Source: Parafrankia discariae
GTDB taxonomy: Bacteria; Actinomycetota; Actinomycetes; Frankiales; Frankiaceae
NCBI RefSeq assembly: GCF_000373365.1
Contig: NZ_KB891103.1
Location: forward strand, 367,474 to 431,473
Reading direction: 5' to 3'
Length of the DNA: 64,000 nt
Shown here: one piece after another, positions 8,211 through 16,544 of the stretch
Layout: each line of letters starts with the position of its first letter
How positions within the stretch are numbered: position 1 is the first letter of the stretch
Made by a program: the position numbers and the translations under genes
Notes under the pieces: generated by a model
What the model was told of the DNA's origin: nothing
Database searches by the model: none
What the model saw: the letters and a program-made list of their open reading frames with translations, nothing else

Positions 8211-9343
8211 CGCCAGGCACCGTCCAGTTCCATTCCGTGAACGACGGCACGGAATGCCGAGATGACATGTTCGGTCTCGGCGTCGGTCATGTCGGAATGC
8301 AGGGGCAGGCACACGTGCCGCGCGCAGATGTCCTCGGCGACCGGAAGCTGGACCCGCGCATACCGCTCGAACACCGGCTGCTGGTGCAGCGGGGCTTCGT
8401 ACACCTCACCCGCCATGGAGACACCGTGGCCCTCCCGGAGCTCCTTCTTCACCTGTGCCCGGTCCACACCCCGGGAAAGGAGAACCGGGTACTTGTAGTA
8501 GTTGGTGACGCCGTCCTGGACCGCCAGCGGCCGTTCCACGCCCAGTTCGTCGATCGCCTGGTCGTAACGGGCCGCGACACGACGGCGGCGGGCCAGGAAG
8601 TCGTCGAGGTGGCGCAGGTGGGCGCGGCCGGTCGCCGCGTGCACCTCGCTCATCCGCCAGGCGTATCCCTCACGGATGTGAATGTTACCGAGGAATCCCG
8701 CCTTGCCCTGGTCGCGGTAGAGGAGGGCTTCGTCGCGCAGCCGGTCGTCCGAGGTGACGACCATTCCACCCTCACCGCACGTGATCAGCTTGGTCGGGTA
8801 GAAGGAGAACGACCCCGCCACCCCGAAGGAACCGGCGTGCCGGCCGGCGAGGCTTGATCCGTGCGCGTGGGCGGCGTCCTCGACGAGCACGATGCCCCGT
8901 TCGTCGAGCAGGCCGCGCAACTCGTCGATGTCCGGCGGGATCATGCCGCCGATATGCACGACGACAACGGCTTTCGTCCGCGGGGTGACGGCCGCGGCGA
9001 CGGTCTCCGGGCTGAGCGCGAAGGTGTCCGCGCTCACATCCGCGAAGACCGGCGTCCCGCCGGCACGCAGAACCGCGAACGCGGTAGCGGCAAAGGTGTT
9101 GGTGGGCACGACGACGTCGAATCCGCCTACGTCGATGCTTCTCAGGATGATCTCGAGGGCGGCCGTTCCGCTGTTCACGGCGACGGCATGCCGCGCGCCG
9201 TGAGCGGCCGCGAACGCCGCCTCGAATTCCTGGGTGTGCACACCGAGAGTCAGGGCACCGGTCGAGAGGACCTCGGCCGCGACCGACGCGACCTCCGCGC
9301 GGTCTTCTGGCGAGAACACGATGCGCGCCGCGGGGACCTGCAC
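8207..9343 (-). CDS. DegT/DnrJ/EryC1/StrS sugar aminotransferase
   Basis: A 378-residue PLP-dependent aminotransferase that installs an amino group on a keto nucleotide sugar. Visible signatures are NSGTAALEIIL (cofactor phosphate binding), VEDAAHAHGSS (Asp156 binds the PLP ring nitrogen) and SFYPTKLITCGEGG with the Schiff-base Lys185. Its length is normal for the family. The GTG start at 9343 has a GGGGGG ribosome site 8 nt away. It is the first gene of the operon with the epimerase and glycosyltransferase, which implies that an amino sugar is made and transferred. A route to a secreted glycolipid or glycan is likely; the exact sugar is unknown. Confidence 0.9.
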   Translation of the reverse strand: MQVPAARIVFSPEDRAEVASVAAEVLSTGALTLGVHTQEFEAAFAAAHGARHAVAVNSGTAALEIILRSIDVGGFDVVVPTNTFAATAFAVLRAGGTPVFADVSADTFALSPETVAAAVTPRTKAVVVVHIGGMIPPDIDELRGLLDERGIVLVEDAAHAHGSSLAGRHAGSFGVAGSFSFYPTKLITCGEGGMVVTSDDRLRDEALLYRDQGKAGFLGNIHIREGYAWRMSEVHAATGRAHLRHLDDFLARRRRVAARYDQAIDELGVERPLAVQDGVTNYYKYPVLLSRGVDRAQVKKELREGHGVSMAGEVYEAPLHQQPVFERYARVQLPVAEDICARHVCLPLHSDMTDAETEHVISAFRAVVHGMELDGAWR

Positions 9344-10166
9344 CAGTTCAACCCCCCTAGGTCAACGAGCCTATTAGCTGTAGTCGGTCGCGCACGCAGC
9401 GCGAGCAGCTTCGAACGCTACCGGCTCGCCCCCGGGCCGGCTCGCAACATCGCGAAACCTGAACATCCGACTGGTCGAAACCAAAGGTCCGGTCCGCCCA
9501 GATCGCGTTGATTTGCACCGGACCCTGCCGTTGGCAGGCTACAGACCCCCGGCGGGACCTCGGTCGTTGCTGCCGCGTCGACGCCGCGACAACCCGGTCG
9601 ACACATCACCGCACGCCTTTTTCCTTCACCTGATCTCCACCACAACGTAACTGTTCACAGTTTTTGCGCGACGTACCGCAACCGATGCCGGACGATTGCT
9701 ACCCATCAGAATCGGCTGGGTTCGTGTTGTCATCACCAGGATGGGCGCGGATCACCAGATGGGTAGGCCCGATCGGTGTCAAACATCCGACGGCACGACA
9801 ACCCATCCGGACACTGACCCACCGAACCGACACCTGCCGGACGAACACTGGCCGAACAGGGACGCTCCGAACGGGCACCCGTCGCCGGCCCGCACCTCGA
9901 CGACGGCACCGCGCGCTCCGGACCACGCCCGGCGCGGCGCACACGAGTGTGGGAGAAGGCCCGTCGACAGGTTCCATCGGCATGCCACCGACATTCGACA
10001 CGGGAGAAGAAGAAGTCCCGGCGGCCGCGCGGCTCCTCGCGTACGGGGGGAACGCAGGGAGTACACGGAGCTCGCCGGGACGTCTGTCCAGCTTACGACC
10101 CCCAGATGTCGGACGCGACAGGACTAAAGTCCCGAGCCTGGTCCGACCCACGGTCTGGCGGCGGGC
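9344..10166. other. long intergenic region with degenerate repeats
   Basis: This stretch lies upstream of the aminotransferase operon and downstream of the phosphoesterase. It should hold the operon promoter, but I cannot point to convincing -35/-10 boxes. Around 9822-9890 runs of about 15 nt related to CCGAACAGGGACGCT repeat imperfectly. Open frames here read as low-complexity Arg/Thr-rich peptides and are not supported as genes. Confidence 0.5.
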
Positions 10167-10820
10167 TCACGCCTCCTCGAAGACGACCTCACCACGGTCC
10201 GCGTCGAAGAACAGCCAGTTGGACGGCCGCCCGATCGCCGGGCCCACGTTCACCACCACGGTGACCGGATCGGGCCCCGCGGGCCGTACCGGCACCGGCA
10301 CCCCGGAGACCACCGGGACGGACCGGACCGCCCCGGACCGCCCGCTCCGGCGGATCTCGAAGACGGCCCGGCGGTGGGTGTGCCCCACCAGCACCAGCGG
10401 GACGGCCGGCACGTCGCGGACGCGGGGGACGAACGAGCCCGAGCCCGGATCGACATCCCAGCCGATCTGGTGGCCGTGCATCCCCACCGCGCAGTCCACA
10501 TGGGTCATCGACACACCGGACAGCAGGGGGGCCAGCAGCTCCGGCACCTGCTCCGGAGCGAGCAGGTCCCGGATGCGTTCCTCCTGGTTGCCCAGGATCC
10601 GCCGCAGGTCGGCGAGCTCGGCCCAGAGTCTGGGGTCGGGCTCGACGACCTCGTCGAGGGACCAGAACCGCCCTGGATCGTGCCGGCGCATGGGCACCTT
10701 GGCCTCGAGGTAGTCACCCAGGCACACCACCTCGTCGACGCCGACCTCGTCGGCGGCGGCCAGGACGCGCCGCAGGGCCTTGCGTTTTCCGTGCAGGTCG
10801 GCCATGACCGCGTACCGCAT
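10167..10820 (-). CDS. calcineurin-like metallophosphoesterase
   Basis: A 217-residue metallophosphoesterase. The metal-binding motifs occur in order: ADLHG (Asp8, His10), GDYLE (Asp36), GNQEE (Asn78) and GHTHR (His147, His149). The usual GNHE motif reads GNQE, so the catalytic histidine is replaced by glutamine; this may lower or change activity. Size and motif order fit the YfcE/MJ0936-type phosphodiesterases. The ATG at 10820 is used. It stands alone on the minus strand, divergent from the Nit1C-type cluster, so no pathway is implied by context. Confidence 0.82.
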   Translation of the reverse strand: MRYAVMADLHGKRKALRRVLAAADEVGVDEVVCLGDYLEAKVPMRRHDPGRFWSLDEVVEPDPRLWAELADLRRILGNQEERIRDLLAPEQVPELLAPLLSGVSMTHVDCAVGMHGHQIGWDVDPGSGSFVPRVRDVPAVPLVLVGHTHRRAVFEIRRSGRSGAVRSVPVVSGVPVPVRPAGPDPVTVVVNVGPAIGRPSNWLFFDADRGEVVFEEA

Positions 10821-11027
10821 GCCATCCAGCTTGCTCCGCAGACGGGAGCCTGGACGACACGATCAACAGAAAGATCACATCGAGTGAACAGAAGCCCCCC
10901 CTCCGACTACCCGGAGGGGTCAGCGCAGGACCAGGCCAGGACGATCGAGGGACCAAAAGGGCCAGTGCCGCGACCGGATTGTCACGTTGGCCACACCCGG
11001 GAAACACCAGGGTGCTTCACTGCGACC

Positions 11028-11891
11028 GTGCCGCGACCGGACGTACACGATGCGCATCGACATCTCGGGGTGCTGCCGGCCCACCCCTATTACGGTGGAC
11101 CGCCGGTGGTCCCCGACGTCCGCGCCCGGGCGACGATCGCGCAGCTGCGCGCGGACCTGGACGCCGAACGGACGTCGGCGGCCGTGGTGATCCCGAACTA
11201 CGGCGTGCCGGAGCCCTCGGTCGCCTTCGGGTTCAACGAGCTCTGCGTCGAGGCGGCCCAGGTGGACGAGCGGATCCTGGCCGGCCTGTGGGTCTCGGCC
11301 CGGCCCGAGGACACCGAGGCCACCGAGCGCGCGCTGGCGCTGGCGGGCGAGCGGGGGGTGGTCGCCCTCAAGCTCAGCTTCCTGCTTGGCGGGGACGTGA
11401 CCGACCCGGCCTGCCGGAGCCGGCTGGACCGGATCTTCGCCGTCGCCCGCGCGCACGACCTGGTTGTACACGTCCACACCTCACCCGGAGGTGCCGCCGA
11501 CGTCGACCGGATGGGCACGCTGGTCGATGACTACGCGGACGAGGTCACAGTTCATCTGGTCCATCTGGGTGGTGGCGCGAGTGGGCACATCAAGCTGATC
11601 GGCGGCCGCTTCTTCGACTGGGTCGCCGCCGGGCGCCGGGTCTACACCGACGCGAGCTGGGCGGTGGGCTTCGCGCCGCGGTGGTTCGCGGCGGAGGTGG
11701 CTCGTCGTGGCCTCGGCCACGATCGGCTGCTGTTCGCCAGCGACGAGCCGTGGAGCGACCACGAGGGCGAGCTCGCCCGGCTGACCAGCGCCATCGGTGA
11801 CCCGGAGCTCGCCCGGCGGGTCCGCACGGAGAACTTTCATGATCTATATCTGCGGAAGCGGACACCGCGACCACATCCAGCGACTACTTAG
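11028..11891 (+). CDS. amidohydrolase-family (TIM-barrel) protein
   Basis: A 287-residue amidohydrolase-2-like protein. The first strand carries VHDAHRHLG, an H-x-H-like metal motif, followed by a middle HVHTSPGG and a late LLFASDEPWSDH with the conserved Asp, as in metal-dependent hydrolases or decarboxylases of this superfamily. The GTG at 11028 is the most plausible start because homology begins right after it; the frame is open further upstream. It ends 81 nt before the MSMEG_0572-like gene on the same strand and may be the first gene of the Nit1C-type cluster, although it is not one of the standard members I know. Confidence 0.72.
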   Translation: MPRPDVHDAHRHLGVLPAHPYYGGPPVVPDVRARATIAQLRADLDAERTSAAVVIPNYGVPEPSVAFGFNELCVEAAQVDERILAGLWVSARPEDTEATERALALAGERGVVALKLSFLLGGDVTDPACRSRLDRIFAVARAHDLVVHVHTSPGGAADVDRMGTLVDDYADEVTVHLVHLGGGASGHIKLIGGRFFDWVAAGRRVYTDASWAVGFAPRWFAAEVARRGLGHDRLLFASDEPWSDHEGELARLTSAIGDPELARRVRTENFHDLYLRKRTPRPHPATT

Positions 11892-11972
11892 TAACCGTCG
11901 GGCGGTCAAGATGTGGGTAGTCCGATCACAACCGCCCAGATCGAGACACCACCGACCGAGACAGGAGCACGC

Positions 11973-12482
11973 ATGGAGCTGACGGAGCTGGAGCGCCAGA
12001 GCCTCACCGAGGTTCCACACCCCTCGCTGCCGCCCGGGAGCAACCTCTACGGCTCGACGAAGCTCTTCCCCGACTACCAGGCCGAGGACGGCGAGTCCTA
12101 CCTGACGCTCATCCACGGCATCGCGCACGAGTCGTCGGTGAGCTTCGTCGCGATCCTCCAAGCCACCCGAGCACTACGTAAGGGCTTCGAGTCAGTCATC
12201 TACTTTTACGGGCCCGGCGCGATGAACTGCATGGCCACCCGCGGGTTCCCGCACACCGGCGACTCCGCGTTCGCCGGCGAGCACAACATCAACGCCCAGA
12301 TCGAGACCTTCATCAAGGAGGGCGGCAAGGTCTACGTCTGCCGGTTCGGGCTCTCCCTGCACGGCCTGCGCGAGGAGGACCTCATCGAGGGCGTCATCCC
12401 GGCGCACCCGCTCGACATCCAGGACTGTGTGATCCATTACACCCGCAAGGGCGCGATCGTGAACTCGACGTACATGCTCTGA
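11973..12482 (+). CDS. MSMEG_0572/Sll0783-family nitrogen-starvation protein
   Basis: A 169-residue protein that I recognise as the MSMEG_0572 family (NitB/Sll0783-like), marker gene of Nit1C clusters. Characteristic stretches are LFPDYQAEDGESYLTLIHGI, YFYGPGAMNCMATRGFPHTG and EHNINAQIETFIKEGGKVYV, which resemble DsrE-like sulfur-carrier folds. The ATG follows ACAGGAG with good spacing. In Synechocystis the homologue responds to nitrogen starvation, and the cluster in Pseudomonas has been linked to growth on cyanide nitrogen. Its biochemical role is not settled. It precedes the radical SAM gene by 455 nt of repeat-rich DNA. Confidence 0.85.
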   Translation: MELTELERQSLTEVPHPSLPPGSNLYGSTKLFPDYQAEDGESYLTLIHGIAHESSVSFVAILQATRALRKGFESVIYFYGPGAMNCMATRGFPHTGDSAFAGEHNINAQIETFIKEGGKVYVCRFGLSLHGLREEDLIEGVIPAHPLDIQDCVIHYTRKGAIVNSTYML

Positions 12483-12937
12483 CGCCCCGCGTCCGGCTCC
12501 GGGCGCTCCCGGCTCCGCCCACGGCGGGCGCCGCGCACCGCGAGCGCCGGGTACCGCGGGAGCCAGGCACCGCGGGTCCCGCGCACCGCGGGTACCAGAC
12601 ACTCGCGTTCCACCAGTTCCACCAGTTCCGACAGTTCCACAACCTGGCAGTACCTCCACCAGCAGCTTCTCCGCACCCAGCAGCTTCTCCGCATCTCGGC
12701 GTACCGGGCCCCGCGGACCTGGGCCCAGCAGGCACGGGCTCCCGCGCGCGTCCGCGCGCCGGCCGGCACCTCGGATGCCTCCCGGCCTCGGATGCCTCCG
12801 GACATCAGGCGCCGTCGAGGCCCGGCTGCCCCGAAATATCTCCACCCCGATATCTCCACCCCGATCTCCCGCCCAGGCCCACAGGCGCTGCCCCATCCGC
12901 CACCGGGCCGGGCGCGGATTCCCGACGGGAGACACAG
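12483..12937. repeat. intergenic cluster of short direct repeats
   Basis: No gene is supported here. Instead several families of short direct repeats follow one another: CACCGCGGGT-like units (about 12536-12600), GTTCCACCA-like units (about 12605-12645), a 16-nt CAGCAGCTTCTCCGCA occurring twice (about 12662-12695), CCTCGGATGCCTCC occurring twice (about 12770-12800), and TATCTCCACCCCGA occurring twice (about 12838-12866). The last 30 nt hold the ribosome site of the radical SAM gene. The standard small Nit1C gene of the MSMEG_0570 family is not visible here. Confidence 0.65.
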
Positions 12938-14068
12938 ATGAGAAACGGTCCGGCGGCCGAACTCCGGCCTGACGACGGAGCCGAGATCCCCGTGGGCGTC
13001 CGCCCGTCGGGCGGCCTCGACCTCGCGGTCCGCAGCGCCGTCGCCGTCCGCGGGGTGCGCGTCAACACCCCGGTACGCCGCCGCGGCGGCGCCGGCCCGA
13101 GCGACGACGGCCACGTCGTCGTCGCGGGCCAGGGGCTGGCCCTGCCGATCGTCCCCAGCAGCCCGTACTCCGTCGACGCCGGCCGGCTGCTGCTCGACGG
13201 TGTGGACCTCGGCGTCGAGGCCCGACCGGTGCGCCGGCCGCGCTTCTACGACCTGAGCACCGCCGACGGCGTCCCCTACTCCCAGCTCGCCCGGCTGCAC
13301 GGCGCGGACGTCCTGGCCACGACCGTTCTTCAGACCTGCGTGCGGTACCAGGAGCCGGAGCGCTGCCGGTTCTGCGCGATCGAGGAGTCGCTGCGGACCG
13401 GGGCGACCACCCGGCTCAAGACCCCCGGGCAGCTCGCCGAGGTGGCGCTGGCCGCCGTGCGGCTCGACGGGGTGCGCCAGATGGTGATGACCACCGGCAG
13501 CACCGCCGGCCCGGACCGCGGTGCCGCGCTGCTCGCCGAGTGCGTGCGGGCGGTGACGGACGCCGTGCCGGGGCTGCCCGTCCAGGTGCAGTGTGAGCCG
13601 CCGGCCGACCCCGCGTTCATCGGTGAGCTGCGCGCGGCCGGGGCGAGCACGATCGGCATCCACATCGAGTCGCTGGACGAGTCCGTCCGGCGGCGTTGGA
13701 CGCCAGGCAAGGCGACCGTCTCGGTGGAACGGTACGAGCGGGCGTGGGCCGAGGCCGTCCGGGTGTTCGGCCGCAACCGGGTGTCGACCTACCTGCTGAT
13801 CGGGCTCGGGGAGGATCCGGACGAGCTGGTAGCCGGCGCCCGCCGGCTCATCGCGATGGGCGTGTACCCGTTCGTGGTCCCGTTCCGTCCGCTGGCGGGC
13901 ACGCTCGCCGAGCGCGACGGGGCGCGGGCCCCCGAGCCGGGCCTCGTCGCGGACGTGACGGCCCGCGTCGCCGCCGAGCTGCGCGCGGCCGGCATGCGCG
14001 GCGCGGACCAGGGCGCGGGCTGCGCGGCCTGCGGGGCGTGCTCGGCCCTGCCCCAGGCCGGGGGGTGA
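12938..14068 (+). CDS. radical SAM protein, MSMEG_0568 family
   Basis: A 376-residue radical SAM enzyme of Nit1C clusters. The cluster-binding cysteines are Cys134, Cys143 and Cys146 (CVRYQEPERCRFC), giving CX8CX2C instead of the classical CX3CX2C. Conserved middle stretches include MVMTTGSTAGPDRG, HIESLDESVRRRWTPGK and YLLIGLGEDPDELV. A second cysteine group near the C terminus (GCAACGAC) may bind another cluster or a metal. The ATG follows GACGGGAG. The stop overlaps the next gene's possible GTG. Its reaction is not known; it is always found with a nitrilase and an AIR-synthase-like protein. Confidence 0.9.
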   Translation: MRNGPAAELRPDDGAEIPVGVRPSGGLDLAVRSAVAVRGVRVNTPVRRRGGAGPSDDGHVVVAGQGLALPIVPSSPYSVDAGRLLLDGVDLGVEARPVRRPRFYDLSTADGVPYSQLARLHGADVLATTVLQTCVRYQEPERCRFCAIEESLRTGATTRLKTPGQLAEVALAAVRLDGVRQMVMTTGSTAGPDRGAALLAECVRAVTDAVPGLPVQVQCEPPADPAFIGELRAAGASTIGIHIESLDESVRRRWTPGKATVSVERYERAWAEAVRVFGRNRVSTYLLIGLGEDPDELVAGARRLIAMGVYPFVVPFRPLAGTLAERDGARAPEPGLVADVTARVAAELRAAGMRGADQGAGCAACGACSALPQAGG

Positions 14069-14073
14069 GCGCG

Positions 14074-15534
14074 ATGTCCAGCCTGCTGTCGGGGGGGCAC
14101 TCGCCGATCCGGCACCGCACCGTGGACACGCTGGCGATCTGGGGTGACCGCCGCGCGCTGGCCGGCCAGCCGCCGTACCGCGTCGAACAGGCCGAGGACC
14201 TGGCCACCTTCACCGCCTACGCCCGGCTGCGGCGGGAGGTCTTCGTCGACGAGCAGGGCCTTTTCCCGGCGACGGTGGCCGGCGATCTCGACGAGGTCGA
14301 CAGCGACCCGCGCAGCATCGTCCTGGTGGCCCGGGTGGTCGGCGGGCCGGAGGACGGCACGGTGATCGGCGGGGTCCGGCTGGCGCCGATCTGGCGCGGC
14401 GAGGACATCGGCGCCTGGCAGGGCGGCCGGCTCGTGGTCGCCGCGGCCGCCCGCGGGCGCTACGCGGGGGTCGGCGCCGCGCTGGTCCGGGCGGCGTGCG
14501 CGCGGGCCGAGAACGAGGGGGTGCTGCGCTTCGACGCCGCGGTGCAGCCCGACCGAGCCCGCTTCTTCGGCCGGCTCGGCTGGATGATCGCCGGGACGAC
14601 CACGGTCGCCGGCCGCCCCCACGTGCTCATGCGCTGGCCCATCAACCGGCTGGCGGCGGTGGCGGCCTCGATCAAGGCCCCGCTGGCGACCCTGCTGGCC
14701 GGGATGCGCCCCGGCGGCCCCGGGTTCGTCGGTGACGACGGGGCACCCGTGCCCGGCACCGACGTCGTCGCGGCCTGCGACGCGATCGTGCCGTCGATGG
14801 TCGAGCGCGACCCGTACTGGGCCGGCTGGTGCGGCGTGCTGGTCAACCTCAACGACCTGGCGGCGATGGGTGCCCGGCCGGTGGGCATGCTCGACGCGGT
14901 CGCCGGCCCGACGGCGTCCCGGGTGGCCCGGGTGATCGGCGGGCTGCGGGCGGCGGCGGAGCGCTACGGCGTGCCCATCCTGGGCGGACACACCCAGCTC
15001 GGGGTGGCGGCCGCGCTGTCGGTGACGGCCCTGGGCCGCGCCGAACGGCCGATCCCCGCCGGCGGCGGCCTGCCGGGGCACGCGGTGACCCTGACCGCCG
15101 ACCTGGGCGGCGACTGGCGCCCCGGGTACTCCGGCCGGCAGTGGGACTCGACCTCCGACCGCCGGACGGCGGAGCTGCGCGCACTGCTGGACCTGCCGCG
15201 GCGGCACCGCCCGTGCGCGGCGAAGGACGTCAGCATGGTCGGGATCGTCGGCACGCTCGGGATGCTCGCCGAGGCGAGCGGGTGCGCCGCCGAGCTGGAG
15301 GTGGCCGCGGTCCCCCGGCCGGCGGGCGCCACCGTCGGTGACTGGCTGACCTGTTTCCCCGGTTACGCGATGCTCACCGCCGACGTCGACGACCGGCCCG
15401 TCCCCGCGCTCAGCCCGGCGACGTCGCGGCGCTGCGGCCGGCTGCTCAACGGGACCGGAGTGACCCTGCGCTGGCCGGACGGCGTGCTCACCCCGGCGCT
15501 GTCCGGCCATGTGACGGGGCTGGGCCACGCGTGA
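14074..15534 (+). CDS. GNAT acyltransferase-AIR synthase fusion (MSMEG_0567 type)
   Basis: A 486-residue two-domain protein. Residues about 15-190 form a GNAT N-acyltransferase (GGRLVVAAAARGRYAGVGAA resembles the acetyl-CoA loop; FFGRLGW closes the domain). Residues about 205-486 form an AIR-synthase/PurM-like domain (VLVNLNDLAAMGARPVGM, GGHTQLGVAAALSVTALG, KDVSMVGIVGTLGMLAEASG). In cyanobacteria and Pseudomonas these are two genes; here they are fused as in Mycobacterium. The ATG at 14074 has a GGGGGG ribosome site; the GTG at 14065, overlapping the upstream stop, is an alternative. The combination suggests acylation of an amine and an ATP-dependent activation or cyclisation step. Confidence 0.88.
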   Translation: MSSLLSGGHSPIRHRTVDTLAIWGDRRALAGQPPYRVEQAEDLATFTAYARLRREVFVDEQGLFPATVAGDLDEVDSDPRSIVLVARVVGGPEDGTVIGGVRLAPIWRGEDIGAWQGGRLVVAAAARGRYAGVGAALVRAACARAENEGVLRFDAAVQPDRARFFGRLGWMIAGTTTVAGRPHVLMRWPINRLAAVAASIKAPLATLLAGMRPGGPGFVGDDGAPVPGTDVVAACDAIVPSMVERDPYWAGWCGVLVNLNDLAAMGARPVGMLDAVAGPTASRVARVIGGLRAAAERYGVPILGGHTQLGVAAALSVTALGRAERPIPAGGGLPGHAVTLTADLGGDWRPGYSGRQWDSTSDRRTAELRALLDLPRRHRPCAAKDVSMVGIVGTLGMLAEASGCAAELEVAAVPRPAGATVGDWLTCFPGYAMLTADVDDRPVPALSPATSRRCGRLLNGTGVTLRWPDGVLTPALSGHVTGLGHA

Positions 15535-16544
15535 TCGCGGACCGCGGGGACGCCACACGCGGGGGGCCGGCAGCGGCCTCCCGCGCGGTGACGATCGCCG
15601 CGGTGACCGCTCCGTTCACCCGTGACCTGGACGAATGCCTCGCGGCGATCAGCGTGCTGGTCGCCGGGGCCCGCCGGCGCGGGGTGGATCTGCTCGTCCT
15701 GCCCGAGGGGGCGCTCGGCGGCTACCTGCGGGCGCTGCCGCCGCGTGGGGACGATCTGACCCCGCGCGGGGGGCCGCCCGCCCTCGACCCGGACGGCCCG
15801 GAGATCACCCGGCTGGCGGCGATCGCCGGGGATATGGTGGTCTGCGCGGGCTACGCGGAGCGTGACGGGCGATACCGGTACAACAGTGCGGTGTGTGTGC
15901 ACGGTGGTGGCGTCCTCGGCCGACACCGCAAGGTCCACCAGCCGCTCGGTGAGTCCCTCGCCTACGAGGCCGGCCGCTGCTTCACCGCGTTCGACAGCCC
16001 GCTCGGCCGGATGGGGATGATGATCTGTTACGACAAGGCGTTCCCCGAGTCCGGGCGTAGCCTGGCGCTCGACGGCGCCGACATCATCGCCTGCCTGTCA
16101 GCCTGGCCGGCCGCGCGCACCCACCCGGCCGACGACCTCGCCACGGACAGGTGGCGGCACCGCTTCGACCTCTACGACCAGGTGCGCGCGCTGGAGAACC
16201 AGGTCGTGTGGGTGTCGTCCAACCAGGCCGGCACGTTCGGCTCGCTGCGCTTCGTCGGCAACGCGAAGATCGTCCATCCGGACGGCTCCGTGCTCGCCTC
16301 GACGGGCACCGGCGCGGGGACGGCCGTCGCGACGGTCGACGTCCCCGCGGCGCTGCGGGCGGCCCGCCGCGGCCTGAACCACCTGCGGGACCGCCGCGCC
16401 GCCAGCTACGACAAGCAGTGCCTGCTGGCCGGTGAGCCCTACGACCCGCGGCGGGCCGCCCAGCCGGCTGGCTCCCGCGCCGCCGACCCGCGCCCCGCCG
16501 ACCCGCGCCCCGTCAGCCCTCGCCCCGCGGGACCGGTGCGCTGA
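15531..16544 (+). CDS. Nit1-type nitrilase/amidohydrolase
   Basis: A 337-residue carbon-nitrogen hydrolase with the full catalytic triad: Glu59 (VLPEGALGG), Lys134 (GRHRKVHQP) and Cys166 (MMICYDKAFPES). It belongs to the Nit1C nitrilases and should hydrolyse a nitrile or amide to an acid and ammonia. The GTG start overlaps the upstream stop (GTGA), giving tight translational coupling. The last 25 residues are a Pro/Arg/Asp tail encoded by a 15-nt tandem repeat (about 16484-16535) and are probably dispensable. The natural substrate is not known; cyanide-derived compounds are candidates from work on Pseudomonas. Confidence 0.9.
   Translation: MIADRGDATRGGPAAASRAVTIAAVTAPFTRDLDECLAAISVLVAGARRRGVDLLVLPEGALGGYLRALPPRGDDLTPRGGPPALDPDGPEITRLAAIAGDMVVCAGYAERDGRYRYNSAVCVHGGGVLGRHRKVHQPLGESLAYEAGRCFTAFDSPLGRMGMMICYDKAFPESGRSLALDGADIIACLSAWPAARTHPADDLATDRWRHRFDLYDQVRALENQVVWVSSNQAGTFGSLRFVGNAKIVHPDGSVLASTGTGAGTAVATVDVPAALRAARRGLNHLRDRRAASYDKQCLLAGEPYDPRRAAQPAGSRAADPRPADPRPVSPRPAGPVR

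Noticed and set aside
13789-15558. A 589-codon frame antisense to the GNAT-AIR synthase gene
   Set aside because: Low-complexity Arg/Pro/His translation, no domain, and full overlap with a recognised gene.
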